Below are positions 53,656-64,000 of a stretch of DNA of 64,000 bases, in pieces. The notes beneath the pieces are model-generated. The model was not told the DNA's origin and searched no databases. It saw nothing but the letters and a program-made list of their open reading frames with translations. Source of the DNA: Brevundimonas sp. (GTDB taxonomy: Bacteria > Pseudomonadota > Alphaproteobacteria > Caulobacterales > Caulobacteraceae); assembly GCF_016742135.1 (NCBI RefSeq), contig NZ_JACVCG010000001.1, forward strand, positions 186,001 to 250,000, given 5' to 3'. The position numbers and the translations under genes were made by a program. How positions within the stretch are numbered: position 1 is the first letter of the stretch; each line of letters opens with the position of its first letter.

Positions 53656-54654
53656 GGGTCAGCAGCCGCTTCACGTCTTGGGCCCGCGACAGCTCGCAGA
53701 CCAGAACCGCGTCGCGCTCGACGATCACGGCCAGACCCGAGACCCCCAGCGTCGCCACCGTCACCCCGTCGGGCGCGCGGATCAGGCAGCCGGCGCTGTC
53801 GAGGCTGAGGTGGGCGGTGCCCTCACCGTCGCTCACCGTGGCGACCGCGTCCCAGGCCCCCAAGTCGGACCAGGCCAGGGTCAGCGGCAGGACGGAGGCC
53901 CGGTCGGTCTTCTCCATCACCGCATAGTCGAACGACAGGCGCGGCGCGCTGCGGAAGCCTTCGCCTAGCAGCCCCCCGTCCGCCCGTATGGCCCCTGAGA
54001 CCGCCCGCCAGATCTGCGGCGCATGGCGCTCCAGCTCTTCACGCAGGGTCCGCGCGGTGGCGATGAAGGCGCCGCTGTTCCACAGACAGCCCTCGAGGAT
54101 CAGTTGCGCCGCCCGATGCGGATCGGGCTTCTCGATAAATTCCTGAACCGGAGCCAGACCGGCGTGCCCGGGCCGGATATAGCCGTAGGCGGACGACGGT
54201 TGGGTCGGGGCCACGCCCAGGGTCACGATCCGCCCGCTATCGCCGGCTGCGTCTGCCGCTGTGATCAGGGCGTGGCGGTATCCGGCCTCATCCGGGATGT
54301 GGTGGTCGGAGGCGAGGACCATCACCCGTCCGTCCGGATCGCGGGCCTCGACCCAGGCCGCCGCCGCCGCGACCGCCGCCGCGGAATCCCGACCCTCGGG
54401 CTCCAGCAGGACGGTGGCCCCGGCCCCCAGCGCTGCCAGTTGGTCCGTGATCAGTTTGCCGTGGGCCTCCGCCCCGACGATCAGCAGCCGCCCCCCGTCC
54501 GCGACCAGCGGCATGACCCGCCGCACCGCCAGCTGGAACAGCGACAGCGGCCCGGTCAGGTCCAGAAACGGCTTGGGCCGGTCCGGACGCGACGCCGGCC
54601 ACAGCCGGGTCCCGGCCCCACCGCACAGGATGACGGGATAGAGCTGACCCTGGC

Positions 54655-54658
<4 letters not shown>
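53648..54658 (-). CDS. manC: Mannose-1-phosphate guanylyltransferase
   Basis: 336-residue cytoplasmic enzyme making GDP-mannose from GTP and mannose-1-phosphate. The N-terminal signature [21 protein letters not shown] (12-32) is diagnostic, followed by ILVGAEAHG-like, [25 protein letters not shown] and [31 protein letters not shown]. The PMI domain present in XanA/AlgA-type enzymes is absent, so this is the single-domain form. The start appears to be TTG at 54658 with AAGGGG about nine bases upstream, overlapping the acetyl-CoA synthetase stop as TTGA. GDP-mannose could serve the adjacent polysaccharide locus. Confidence 0.92.
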
Positions 54659-56589
<1,931 letters not shown>

Positions 56590-56666
56590 GCCTCACCTCA
56601 TCTTGAGGCGGCATCCAACAGCATGCGGTCGCGGGTTTCCAGCGCCGCCGGAAAATCCCGGTTCGC

Positions 56667-57761
56667 TCAGCGGCGCGCGGCGGCGCTTCCGCCCCGGGCC
56701 AGCGCCTCTACCTCGTCCAGGCTGGTCATGGCGTTGTCGCCCGGCGTGGTCATGGCCAGGGCCCCGTGGGTGACGCCCAGGGCCAGGGCCTCGTCCAGCG
56801 ACCGGTTGTCCATCAGGCCAAAGGCGAGGCCCGAGACAAAGCCGTCGCCGCCCCCCACCCGATCCAGAATCGCCACCTCGACCGGTGCCCGCACCGTCAG
56901 GGCACCGTTCGCCCAAGCACAGGCCCCCCAGCGGTTCATCGACGCCGTCACCGGATCGCGCAGGGGCGAGGCCAGCAGGCGCAGGTTCGGCAGCTGGCCC
57001 ATCAGCCGTTCGGCAGCGGCCGCGAACGGGGCCGGATCACAGGGGTTGCTGCGCCGCTCCGGCGTCTCGATGCCCAGACAGGCGGCGAGGCTGTATTCGT
57101 CGCCGATCAGCACATCGACCTGTTCGGCGATGGCGCGGTTGACCCGGCGGCCGGCTTCGGGGTCCGGGTGGGCGGCCCACAGGCTGGCGCGATAGTTGAG
57201 GTCATAGCTGACGATCGTGCCGTGGCGCCGCGCCGCCGTGACCGCCGCCAGCGCCGTCTCCGCCGTCGATTCCGACAGGGCCGAAAAGATCCCGCCGGTG
57301 TGGAACCAGCGCACGCCTTCTTCGCCGAAAAGGGCGTCCCAGTCGACCTCGTCCGGCCGCAGGGCCGAGGCCGCCGAATGCGCCCGGTCCGAGACGCCCA
57401 GCGCCCCGCGCGGCCCGAAACCCCGCTCGGTGAAGTTCAGCCCCACCCGGTTGTCGCGCCCGACCGGATCGGCCTCGCGCCACAGGATATGGGCGTCCGA
57501 CACCCCGCCCTGCAGGATCAGCTCATGCACCAGGGCGCCGAGGTCGTTGCGAGGCAGGGCGGTGACTACGGCGCTGCGCAGGCCAAAGGTCTTGGCCAGA
57601 CCACGCGCGACATTGTATTCGCCGCCGCCCTCCCACACCTGGAACTGGCGGGCGGTGCGGATGCGCCCCTCGCCGGGGTCCAGCCGCAGCATGACCTCGC
57701 CCAGCGCCACCGCATCCCAGCGGCAGTTGTCCTTTGACTTCAGACGGGGCAGCAGGGTCAT
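56667..57761 (-). CDS. kdgK: PfkB-family sugar kinase, 2-keto-3-deoxygluconate kinase-like
   Basis: 364 residues, phosphorylating probably 2-keto-3-deoxygluconate in pectin/uronate breakdown. Features are ALGEVMLRLDPGEGRIRTARQFQVWEGGGEYNVARGLAKTFG near the N-terminus and the PfkB signature DRVGGGDGFVSGLAFGLM with the catalytic Asp at about 302. YDLNYRASLW is also typical of KDG kinases. ATG at 57761 overlaps the TRAP permease stop by four bases, so the two genes are coupled. The TRAP transporter and pectate lyase neighbours support the substrate. Confidence 0.85.
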   Translation of the reverse strand: MTLLPRLKSKDNCRWDAVALGEVMLRLDPGEGRIRTARQFQVWEGGGEYNVARGLAKTFGLRSAVVTALPRNDLGALVHELILQGGVSDAHILWREADPVGRDNRVGLNFTERGFGPRGALGVSDRAHSAASALRPDEVDWDALFGEEGVRWFHTGGIFSALSESTAETALAAVTAARRHGTIVSYDLNYRASLWAAHPDPEAGRRVNRAIAEQVDVLIGDEYSLAACLGIETPERRSNPCDPAPFAAAAERLMGQLPNLRLLASPLRDPVTASMNRWGACAWANGALTVRAPVEVAILDRVGGGDGFVSGLAFGLMDNRSLDEALALGVTHGALAMTTPGDNAMTSLDEVEALARGGSAAARR

Positions 57762-59038
57762 TTCATCAGCGAGGGCAACCACAGCGACAGCGCCGGGATG
57801 AAGGTCACCATCATCAGCACGACCATGCAAGCGATGTAAAAGGGCCAGATCGACCGCAGCGACTGTGTCATGGGAATCTTCGCAATCGCACTGCCGACGA
57901 ACAGCACCGACCCCACCGGCGGCGTGATCAGTCCGATGCCGCAGGCCATCAGCAGGATCACCCCGAACTGTACCGGGTCGACGCCGAACGCCTTGGCCAC
58001 GGGCAGGAAGATCGGCGTGACGATGATGATCAGCGGCGCCATATCCATGAAGGTGCCGAGGAACAGCAGGCAGGCGATGATCATCAGCATGATCAGGACC
58101 GGGTTGTCGGTCAGGCCGTTCAGCACCTCAATCATCATGCCGGGCACTTGCAGATAGGCCATCAGCCAGCCGAACGCCCCGGCACAGCCGATGATGAACA
58201 GCACCGCGCCCGAGGTCCGGGCCGCGCCGATGCAGGCCTCCTTGAAGGCCGCCCAGCGCATGTGCCGATAGACGATGCCGGTGACGATGATGGCATAGAC
58301 GACGGCGATCGAGGCAGACTCGACGGCGGTAAAGATGCCGGCGCGGATACCGCCAAAGATGATCACCACCAGCAGCAGGCCGGGGATGGCGGCGATCAGC
58401 CGGGTCAGGACGGTGCCGAAGCCGGGGAAGACATCGGCAGGATAGCCGCGCCTGCGCGCGACCCAATAGGCGGTGACCATCAGGGCGGCGGCCAGCAACA
58501 GGGCCGGTACGATACCGCCCGCGAACAGGTCCGAGATCGACACCCCGCCCCCGGCCGAGGCCGAATACAGGATCATATTGTGCGAGGGCGGCACCAGCAG
58601 CGCCACCAGCGCCGCGGAAATGGTGACGTTGACCGCATAGTCGCTCTCATAGCCGCGCTTCTGCATCTGCGGGATCATGGTGCCGCCGATGGCCGAGACG
58701 TCGGCGATGGCCGAGCCGGACACGCCGCCGAACAGGGTCGAGCCGACCACCGTCACCTGGCCCAGACCGCCGCGCACATGGCCGACCAGCGACGAGGCCA
58801 GCGCGATCATCCGGTCGGACAGCCCGCCCTTCATCATCAGCTCGCCGGTGAAGATGAACAGGGGAATGGCCAACAGGGCGACCGAGGCCATGTCCGACCC
58901 CATCTGCTGGAAGACCACGATCGGCGGCAGCGCCAGATACAGCACCGTGGCCAGCGTCGCGCCCATCAGACAGAAGGCAACCGGCACACCGAGGATCAGC
59001 AACAGGGCCAGAACCCCGAACAGGATGATGAATTCCAT
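57758..59038 (-). CDS. dctM: TRAP transporter large permease (DctM/UxuT-like)
   Basis: 426-residue inner membrane protein with about twelve helices of the DctM family (MEFIILFGVLALLLILGVPVAFCLMGATLATVLYLA; SALVALLVPPSHNMILYSASAGGG; LGTFMDMAPLIIIVTPIFLPVAKAFGVDPVQFGVILLMACGIGLITPPVGSVLFVG). It drives sodium-dependent import with a small permease and a binding protein, all encoded here. Its stop overlaps the kinase gene. It begins two bases after the small permease stop. Confidence 0.92.
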   Translation of the reverse strand: MEFIILFGVLALLLILGVPVAFCLMGATLATVLYLALPPIVVFQQMGSDMASVALLAIPLFIFTGELMMKGGLSDRMIALASSLVGHVRGGLGQVTVVGSTLFGGVSGSAIADVSAIGGTMIPQMQKRGYESDYAVNVTISAALVALLVPPSHNMILYSASAGGGVSISDLFAGGIVPALLLAAALMVTAYWVARRRGYPADVFPGFGTVLTRLIAAIPGLLLVVIIFGGIRAGIFTAVESASIAVVYAIIVTGIVYRHMRWAAFKEACIGAARTSGAVLFIIGCAGAFGWLMAYLQVPGMMIEVLNGLTDNPVLIMLMIIACLLFLGTFMDMAPLIIIVTPIFLPVAKAFGVDPVQFGVILLMACGIGLITPPVGSVLFVGSAIAKIPMTQSLRSIWPFYIACMVVLMMVTFIPALSLWLPSLMK

Positions 59039-59040
59039 GC

Positions 59041-59538
59041 TCAGTCCTCCTGCACGGTCCCGGGCGCACCGGTAAACAGGCGCTCCAGGGCAAAGATCAG
59101 GATCAGCACGCCGCCCAGCGCCAGACCCAGGAATTTCAGGCCGGAAGGCAGGGGGGCACCGGCCAGCGGCACGGTCCAGTCATCCAGCATCAGATAGCCG
59201 CCCATGGTCGCCAGTCCGAGGCCGGTCGCCGCCGCGATCACCCGCGACAGGGACGCCAGCCCCGACCGGATCGGTCCCGGCATGGAGTGGGCGATCGTCT
59301 GAAAGGCGAAATGGGTCTCGTAGCGCACGCCGACGGCGGCCCCGAACATGACCGCCACACTCATCAGGATCAGCGCCACCGGCTCGGTCCAGCCGGGCGA
59401 GTCGTTCAGCACATAGCGGGCGAACACCTGCCAGGCCTGCACCAGGGCCATGGCCAGCAGGGCGGCCCCCGCCAGTCCCAGCACGATCCGGGACAGATGG
59501 TCCAGCAACCCCCGACGTGGCGCTTCAGATGATGTCAT
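59041..59538 (-). CDS. dctQ: TRAP transporter small permease (DctQ-like)
   Basis: 165-residue four-helix inner membrane subunit of the TRAP transporter. Features are LSRIVLGLAGAALLAMALVQAWQVFARYVLNDSPGWTEPVALILMSVAVMFGAAVGVRYETHFAF, the usual DctQ opening. It links the binding protein to the large permease. It is separated from the binding-protein gene by 50 bases. Confidence 0.9.
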   Translation of the reverse strand: MTSSEAPRRGLLDHLSRIVLGLAGAALLAMALVQAWQVFARYVLNDSPGWTEPVALILMSVAVMFGAAVGVRYETHFAFQTIAHSMPGPIRSGLASLSRVIAAATGLGLATMGGYLMLDDWTVPLAGAPLPSGLKFLGLALGGVLILIFALERLFTGAPGTVQED

Positions 59539-59588
59539 CGGTTCCTCCCCCGAGAGGCCACTGCCCGGGCCGTTGGAATTCGGGCCGT

Positions 59589-60596
59589 TCAGCCGGCCGC
59601 TGTGATCTGTTCGTAGAGGGGCTTCAGGCCGGCCCCCGTCGTGTATTTGGCATTCACCGGTTCGACCGCGCGAGCGAACGCCGCCATGTCGACCTCATTC
59701 ACCTGCGTTCCGGCTTCGATGACCGCCGCCCGGGCATCGGCTTCGCGCTTGTCCCATTCGACCCGCATCAGCGGCACCGAGCGTCGCGCCACGTCGCGCA
59801 CCAGATCGCGGTCGGCGGGCGTCAGGGCATCCATCGACGCCTTCGAAATCAGCAGGGCGTCGGGCGAATACAGGTGGCGGGTGTCGCTCCAGTAGCGGGC
59901 CACCTCGAACTGGCGGCTGGACTGATAGCTGGGCCAGTTGTTTTCGGCCCCGTCGATCAGATGGGTCTGCAGCGACGAGAACACGGCCCCGAACGTCAGC
60001 GGCGTCGGATTGGCGCCCATGGCCCGGACCGTGTCGAGGAAGATGTCCGACTGGGGCGCGCGGATCTTCAGCCCCCGCATGTCGGTGGGCTCATACACCG
60101 GACGGCGGACATTATAGACGCTGCGCGGGGCGGCGTCGTAATAGGCCAGCCCGACCAGCCCCCGGCCTTCGAATACGTTCAGCAGCCGCGTGCCGATCTC
60201 GCCGTCGACCACGGCCCGCATGTGCTCGACCGAGCGAAACACATAGGGCAGGCACAACAGGCTGGTCTCGGGAAAGGCATTGTTCAGCGCGGCGGCCGCC
60301 ACCCGGCAGATGTCGATGGCCTGAAAGCGGGCCAGACCGATGGAATCGTCCTCATTGCCCAGCTGGCCCGAGGGAAAGGAGCGGATGCCCAGCCGTCCGT
60401 CCGTCAGCCGGCCCAGTTCCTCGCCCATCCATTTGACCGCGTGGACGGTCGGATAGTCGGCCGGGTGCACATCGGCGGCATGCAGCAGGCGCGGCCCGCC
60501 GGAGCCCGGCCAGGTCGCGGTGCCACAGCCCGACAGGGCAGCCGCGCCGGCCCCGATCAGGCCCGTGTGCAAAAGGTGTCTGCGTGTCGGGGTCAT
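59589..60596 (-). CDS. dctP: TRAP transporter solute-binding protein (DctP), predicted lipoprotein
   Basis: 335-residue binding protein. The ATG at 60596 gives MTPTRRHLLHTGLIGAGAAALSGC, a twin-arginine-like start ending in the lipobox LSGC with Cys24, so this is predicted to be a lipidated, possibly Tat-exported protein instead of the usual soluble periplasmic form. The body has the DctP pattern: GRLGIRSFPSGQLGNEDDSIGLARFQAIDICRVAAA, YDAAPRSVYNVRRPVYEPTDMRGLKIRAPQS with the carboxylate-binding Arg (near IRAP), and FSSLQTHLIDGAENN. It is coupled to the hydratase gene by a four-base overlap. A uronate is the likely ligand. Confidence 0.88.
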   Translation of the reverse strand: MTPTRRHLLHTGLIGAGAAALSGCGTATWPGSGGPRLLHAADVHPADYPTVHAVKWMGEELGRLTDGRLGIRSFPSGQLGNEDDSIGLARFQAIDICRVAAAALNNAFPETSLLCLPYVFRSVEHMRAVVDGEIGTRLLNVFEGRGLVGLAYYDAAPRSVYNVRRPVYEPTDMRGLKIRAPQSDIFLDTVRAMGANPTPLTFGAVFSSLQTHLIDGAENNWPSYQSSRQFEVARYWSDTRHLYSPDALLISKASMDALTPADRDLVRDVARRSVPLMRVEWDKREADARAAVIEAGTQVNEVDMAAFARAVEPVNAKYTTGAGLKPLYEQITAAG

Positions 60597-61432
60597 GGGG
60601 TCCCTCCCTCGGCGCGGATGGCCCGGCAGGCAATGATACCATGGGGCCCGAAATCGGCTTCGGCGGTCTGGCCGATGGCGATGCGATGCACCCCCGTGGC
60701 CGCGCCGGTTGAAATCCATTGGCCCGCCTGTGGCCGCAGGCCCCGCTGGCCGAGGGCGTTCAGCAGGAAGGCCAGGGAGTCGAACGGGCCTCCGGGAATG
60801 GACGTCGCGCCGCCGGTGCCGACCGTCTCTCCGTCGATACGCATGGTGCACGTGAGATCGTCCAGCGCACGGGGATCGCCGTCCCAGTCGCGCGCGACCT
60901 CGGCCCCCAGGATCAGCCCGGCATTGTTGCCAAAGTCCGAGGCCGTGACCGCCGGTCCATGGTCATTGATGCCGGGAAAGGGGCTGCCGGCGATCTCGAC
61001 GCCGACGCGGATCTGGCTGACCAGCCGGGTCGCCTCGGCCACGGTCCAGCCCTCTCTCAGCGGCGGGGTCTCGGCCATCAGCAGCAGATACTCCGCCTCT
61101 ACCGCGCCAAAGCCGCCCTCGATCAGCGCAAAGTCGGTGACGCCTTCGGCAGGGCGGACGCTGGCGGCAAAGATCGGCCCGGCCAGTCGCCCCGCGCCAA
61201 ATTGCGCGTCCAGAGGCGGCGGGATCCGACCCAGCTTCCAGCCGAGGACCGCGTCCGGCATCAGGGCGATGGCGGCGTCCTGGATGGCGTAGGCGGCCTC
61301 CAGAGTGGCGGGCGGCGTCCCCGGATAGGTCGGCAGGGCACGGCCTGACCGGCGCGCCTCGACAAAGGCGCGCGCAATGGCCTGGCCATCCTCGGACAGG
61401 ACAGCGGCATGAGGCATAGCATGGGCCGTCAT
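60593..61432 (-). CDS. 2-keto-4-pentenoate hydratase-like protein (FAH superfamily)
   Basis: 279 residues, similar in order to MhpD-type hydratases: AYAIQDAAIALMPDAVLGWKLGRIP near 50-75, GPIFAASVRPAEG, EAEYLLLMAETPP with the metal-ligand glutamates, FPGINDHGPAVTASDFGNNAGLILGAEV, and GPFDSLAFLLNALGQRGLRPQAGQWISTGAATGVHRIAIGQTAEADFG. It may handle a keto-deoxy sugar acid from pectin, since it is first in the TRAP-kinase operon, or an aromatic meta-cleavage acid. ATG at 61432 was taken, as the extra upstream 28 residues are basic and unconserved in look. Confidence 0.82.
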   Translation of the reverse strand: MTAHAMPHAAVLSEDGQAIARAFVEARRSGRALPTYPGTPPATLEAAYAIQDAAIALMPDAVLGWKLGRIPPPLDAQFGAGRLAGPIFAASVRPAEGVTDFALIEGGFGAVEAEYLLLMAETPPLREGWTVAEATRLVSQIRVGVEIAGSPFPGINDHGPAVTASDFGNNAGLILGAEVARDWDGDPRALDDLTCTMRIDGETVGTGGATSIPGGPFDSLAFLLNALGQRGLRPQAGQWISTGAATGVHRIAIGQTAEADFGPHGIIACRAIRAEGGTP

Positions 61433-61616
61433 GACGTCGACTCGGGTGAGGCACGCATACAAGCCTCTGAATTTGTTAGGGACAGGCGCACGCGTCCTCC
61501 GTTTTTCTTTTGACATTGCGCAGGAAGGAAACCGGTGTCAATTTGAATCGGGACAAAGGGCGTCACAGCGGGCCAAGGCTCGTGGCAAGATGACGACCGA
61601 ACCGGGAAGGAAGCCG
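61433..61616. promoter_or_regulatory. Divergent promoter region of the pectin module
   Basis: 184 bases between the hydratase operon (minus) and the pectate lyase gene (plus). It contains TTGACA at 61510-61515, TGTCAA at 61537-61542, and the near-palindrome GGAAACCGGTGTCA at 61527-61540. The coupled expression of both arms is inferred from this layout. Confidence 0.5.
61527..61540. promoter_or_regulatory. Candidate LacI-family operator
   Basis: GGAAACCGGTGTCA matches the symmetric sequence TGACACCGGTGTCA at 12 of 14 positions, with the CG at the centre as in LacI-family operators. A LacI regulator gene lies 1.5 kb downstream. The site is 76 bases upstream of the pectate lyase start. Confidence 0.45.
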
Positions 61617-62975
61617 ATGAACCATCGACACACTCTGATCTCCGCCTGTCTGGGCCTGTTCGCCACCCTCGCACTCAGCCTCGCAGCGCCCGCGCCCTCA
61701 CAGGCCCAGTCCGGGCCGCTGGCCTTCCCCGGCGCCCTCGGCTGGGCCTCGGCCACGCCCGGTGGACGGGGTGGACAGATCATCCGCGTCACCAATCTGA
61801 ACAACGAGGGTCCCGGCTCGCTCCGGGCCGCGATCGAGGCCGACGGCCCCCGCATCGTGGTGTTCGAGGTCGGCGGCGTCATCGATCTGGAGATGAAGAC
61901 CCTGCGGCTGCGCAATCCCTTCATCACCATCGCGGGCCAGACGGCGCCCTCGCCCGGCATCACCCTGATCCGGGGCGGTATGGACATCAGCGCGCACGAT
62001 GTGATCGTCCAGCATATCCGCATCCGCCCCGGCTCGGCCGATCAGGGCTGGATGAGCGGCTGGGACGAGGACGGCATCGCCACCGTCGGCGCCTGGAATG
62101 TCATCATCGACCACTGCAGCCTGACCTGGGCGACCGACGAGAACCTGTCCGCCTCCGGGCCCCGCTTCACCGGCTCGACGCCCGAGGAATGGCGGCGCGG
62201 CACCAGCCACAACATCACCTTTTCGAACAACATCATCGGCGAGAGCCTGGCCTACTCCAGCCACTCCAAGGGCGAGCACTCCAAGGGATCGCTGATCCAC
62301 GACAACGTCACCGGCCTGCTGATCATCGGCAATCTCTATGCCCACAACTATGAGCGCAGCCCCCTGTTCAAGGGCGGGGTGCACGGCGTCATCGTCAACA
62401 ACCTGATCTACAACCCCGGGCCGCGCGCCATCCACTACAACCTGGCCCCCGAGGAGTGGGGGGATGTGCCGTTCGAGGTCGGCAAGATGACGGCCATCGG
62501 CAATGTGCTGCGCGCCGGCCCGTCGACCCCGACCGAGCGCCTGGCCTTCCTTATGATCGGGGGCGCCGGCGACCTTGAATATTATGGCCGCGACAACATC
62601 GCCGTCGATCAGGTCGGTGAGCCGATCCGCATGTTCGGACGCTATACCACCAGCCCGGCCCGCATCATCGAGGTGTCCCGCCCGCCCGTCTGGTGGGAAG
62701 GCCTGACCCCCATGCCCGCCGTCGATGTGCAGCGCTCGGTGCTGTCCACCGTCGGTGCCCGTCCGTGGGACCGCGACATGCGCGACGTCCTGCTGATCGC
62801 CGAGGTGGCCGAGGGCCGGGGCGAGATCATCGACCATGAGCGTCAGGTCGGCGGCTATCCCGCCGTGGGCGAGCCGACCCGCAAGGCCTTCAATCCCGAC
62901 GACTGGAACCTGCACGACATGACGCCGAAGCGCGACGATGTTCTGGATCGGCCCGCCAACCGCCGGGGGACCTGA
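61617..62975 (+). CDS. Secreted pectate lyase-like protein
   Basis: 452 residues. The ATG at 61617, following GGGAAGGAAG, starts a Sec signal peptide ending PSQAQ (residue about 31). The mature protein is a right-handed beta-helix of the PL1 pectate lyase type: ALGWASATPGGRGGQIIRVTNLNNEGPGSLRAAIE, VVFEVGGVIDL, NPFITIAGQTAPSPGITLIRGG, VQHIRIRPG, WDEDGIATVGAWNVIIDHCSLTWATDENLSASG, with calcium-site aspartates in the last segment. It should cleave polygalacturonate outside the cell, giving unsaturated oligomers taken up by the nearby TRAP system. A longer reading upstream lacks signal logic. Confidence 0.87.
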   Translation: MNHRHTLISACLGLFATLALSLAAPAPSQAQSGPLAFPGALGWASATPGGRGGQIIRVTNLNNEGPGSLRAAIEADGPRIVVFEVGGVIDLEMKTLRLRNPFITIAGQTAPSPGITLIRGGMDISAHDVIVQHIRIRPGSADQGWMSGWDEDGIATVGAWNVIIDHCSLTWATDENLSASGPRFTGSTPEEWRRGTSHNITFSNNIIGESLAYSSHSKGEHSKGSLIHDNVTGLLIIGNLYAHNYERSPLFKGGVHGVIVNNLIYNPGPRAIHYNLAPEEWGDVPFEVGKMTAIGNVLRAGPSTPTERLAFLMIGGAGDLEYYGRDNIAVDQVGEPIRMFGRYTTSPARIIEVSRPPVWWEGLTPMPAVDVQRSVLSTVGARPWDRDMRDVLLIAEVAEGRGEIIDHERQVGGYPAVGEPTRKAFNPDDWNLHDMTPKRDDVLDRPANRRGT

Positions 62976-63050
62976 GGTTCCTGAACATCGGTATGCAGGC
63001 CGGGACGAATTGGCCTATTACGGACGGATTACCTCAGCAGGAATTCTGGC

Positions 63051-64000
63051 GTGACGGATAACAGGCGGACAGGCGGCAAGCCCGTAACCATCAACGATGT
63101 CGCGCGTCTGGCCGGGGTGTCGAAGAAGACGGTCTCGCGCGTCATCAACAACTCGCCCCTGCTCCGGGCCGAGACGCGCGAAAAGGTGCAAAAGGTCATC
63201 GCCGAATCCGGCTTTGCCCCCGATCCCCAGGCGCGCGGGCTGGCCTTCCGCCGGTCGTTCCTGGTCGGCATGATCTACGACAACCCCAGCCCCAACTATG
63301 TGGTCAACATGCAGCAGGGGGTGCTGGACGCCGTGCGCGGCTCAGGGCTCGAGCTGGTGGTCCACCCCTGCAACCGCGCCAGTGACACCTTCCTGTCCGA
63401 TGTGCGCGGCTTCATCGTCCGGCAAAAGCTGTTCGGCGTGGTCATGCCGCCTTCGGTGTCCGAGGACGAACGGGTCGTCGCCATCCTGAAAGAGGCCGAA
63501 TGTCCCTATGTCCGGATCGCCTCGGTGTCCCTGGACGAGCCCCGGCACATGGTGGTGACCAACGACAGCTCGGGCGCGGCGGAAGCGGCCCGCCATCTGG
63601 CGGCCCTGGGTCACCGGCGCATCGCCTTCATCTCGGGCCCCGACAGCTTCCGCTCCTCGCACGAGCGGCGCCGGGGCTTTGCCGAGGGGCTGGCCGAGCA
63701 CGGCCTGACGCTGGATCCCGCCTACACGCGCGTCGGCGCCTATACGTTCGAGTCGGGTGTGGAGGCCGCCCGCGACCTGCTGGCCATGGCCGACCGGCCG
63801 ACGGCCATCTTCGCCGGCAATGATGAAATGGCCATCGGCGTCATGAAGGCCGCGCGTGACGCCGGCCTCGACGTGCCGTTTGATCTGTCGATCTGCGGGT
63901 TTGACGACCTGCCCATGGCCTCGCGCGTCTGGCCGAACCTGACCACCGTCCGCCTGCCGATCCGCGACATGGGCCGCATGGCCGCCGAAAAGCTGACCGC
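63051..64000 (+). CDS. LacI-family transcriptional regulator, 3' end beyond window
   Basis: Reads from the GTG at 63051 (AGGAA ten bases upstream) and stays open to the window edge, 316 codons. The N-terminal helix-turn-helix is INDVARLAGVSKKTVSRVINNS (about 14-35), and the hinge RGLAFRRS precedes a periplasmic-binding-like effector domain (VGMIYDNPSPNYVVNMQQGVLDAVRGSG; TNDSSGAAEAARHLAALGHRRIAFISGP; IFAGNDEMAIGVMKAARDAG; SICGFDDLPMASRVWPNLTTVRLP). It likely represses the pectin module and responds to a uronate intermediate. Its final helices are missing. Confidence 0.92.
   Translation, partial: MTDNRRTGGKPVTINDVARLAGVSKKTVSRVINNSPLLRAETREKVQKVIAESGFAPDPQARGLAFRRSFLVGMIYDNPSPNYVVNMQQGVLDAVRGSGLELVVHPCNRASDTFLSDVRGFIVRQKLFGVVMPPSVSEDERVVAILKEAECPYVRIASVSLDEPRHMVVTNDSSGAAEAARHLAALGHRRIAFISGPDSFRSSHERRRGFAEGLAEHGLTLDPAYTRVGAYTFESGVEAARDLLAMADRPTAIFAGNDEMAIGVMKAARDAGLDVPFDLSICGFDDLPMASRVWPNLTTVRLPIRDMGRMAAEKLT

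Noticed and set aside
57734..59197. Plus-strand reading opposite the TRAP large permease
   Set aside because: It is His/Gln/Arg/Asp-rich, antisense to a clear DctM membrane protein, and has no start signal.

Overview
The window is a high-GC alphaproteobacterial chromosome segment, most likely from Caulobacterales and plausibly a Brevundimonas relative. This rests on the overall GC, the TonB-box receptor with a lipoprotein partner, the legionaminic/sialic-acid-like sugar genes and the dense overlapping operons. The taxonomic call is inference from gene content. I saw no rRNA, tRNA, CRISPR array or recognisable insertion sequence.

Bases 1-15,200 are mixed metabolism and envelope genes: an ammonium transporter cut by the left edge, a secreted two-domain M16 peptidase, a ketoglutarate-semialdehyde-type aldehyde dehydrogenase, a 965-base non-coding stretch with inverted repeats, a TonB-dependent receptor with a glycine-linker beta-helix lipoprotein, a GspC-like type II secretion protein, a GH13 alpha-glucosidase, a small secreted NC-motif protein and an AGE-family sugar isomerase.

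Bases 15,400-20,500 hold genes for a nonulosonic acid of the legionaminic type: a 4,6-dehydratase, an oppositely oriented acetyltransferase, a NeuC-like 2-epimerase, a NeuB-like synthase and a CBS-nucleotidyltransferase resembling PtmE. No aminotransferase or CMP-transferase dedicated to this pathway lies beside them.

Bases 20,470-53,300 form a large Wzx/Wzy-type surface polysaccharide locus. A minus-strand arm carries the export machinery: Wza lipoprotein, a PDZ-M48 lipoprotein protease, the Wzc tyrosine autokinase, a membrane-anchored repeat protein, a tiny membrane protein and an O-antigen-ligase-like protein. A plus-strand arm makes and assembles the repeat unit: a PglF-type dehydratase, a Wzy-like polymerase, several glycosyltransferases, an AsnB-type amidotransferase, a Wzx flippase, CapE-CapF-CapG for UDP-L-FucNAc, a UDP-HexNAc 6-dehydrogenase, an OafA/SGNH acyltransferase with a 12-G tract, a methyltransferase-like gene of lower GC, a uronate-type 4-epimerase, and PglC-PglD-PglE, which with PglF would make and load di-N-acetylbacillosamine. 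The genes predict a glycan begun with bacillosamine and containing L-FucNAc and an amidated, O-acylated amino-uronic acid.

Bases 53,290-64,000 carry a VanZ-like gene, mannose-1-phosphate guanylyltransferase and acetyl-CoA synthetase in one overlapping minus-strand run. They are followed by a pectin/uronate module: KDG-kinase-like sugar kinase, a three-part TRAP transporter, a hydratase of the 2-keto-4-pentenoate type, a divergent secreted pectate lyase and a LacI-family regulator cut by the right edge. A near-palindromic LacI-type operator candidate lies in the divergent promoter region.
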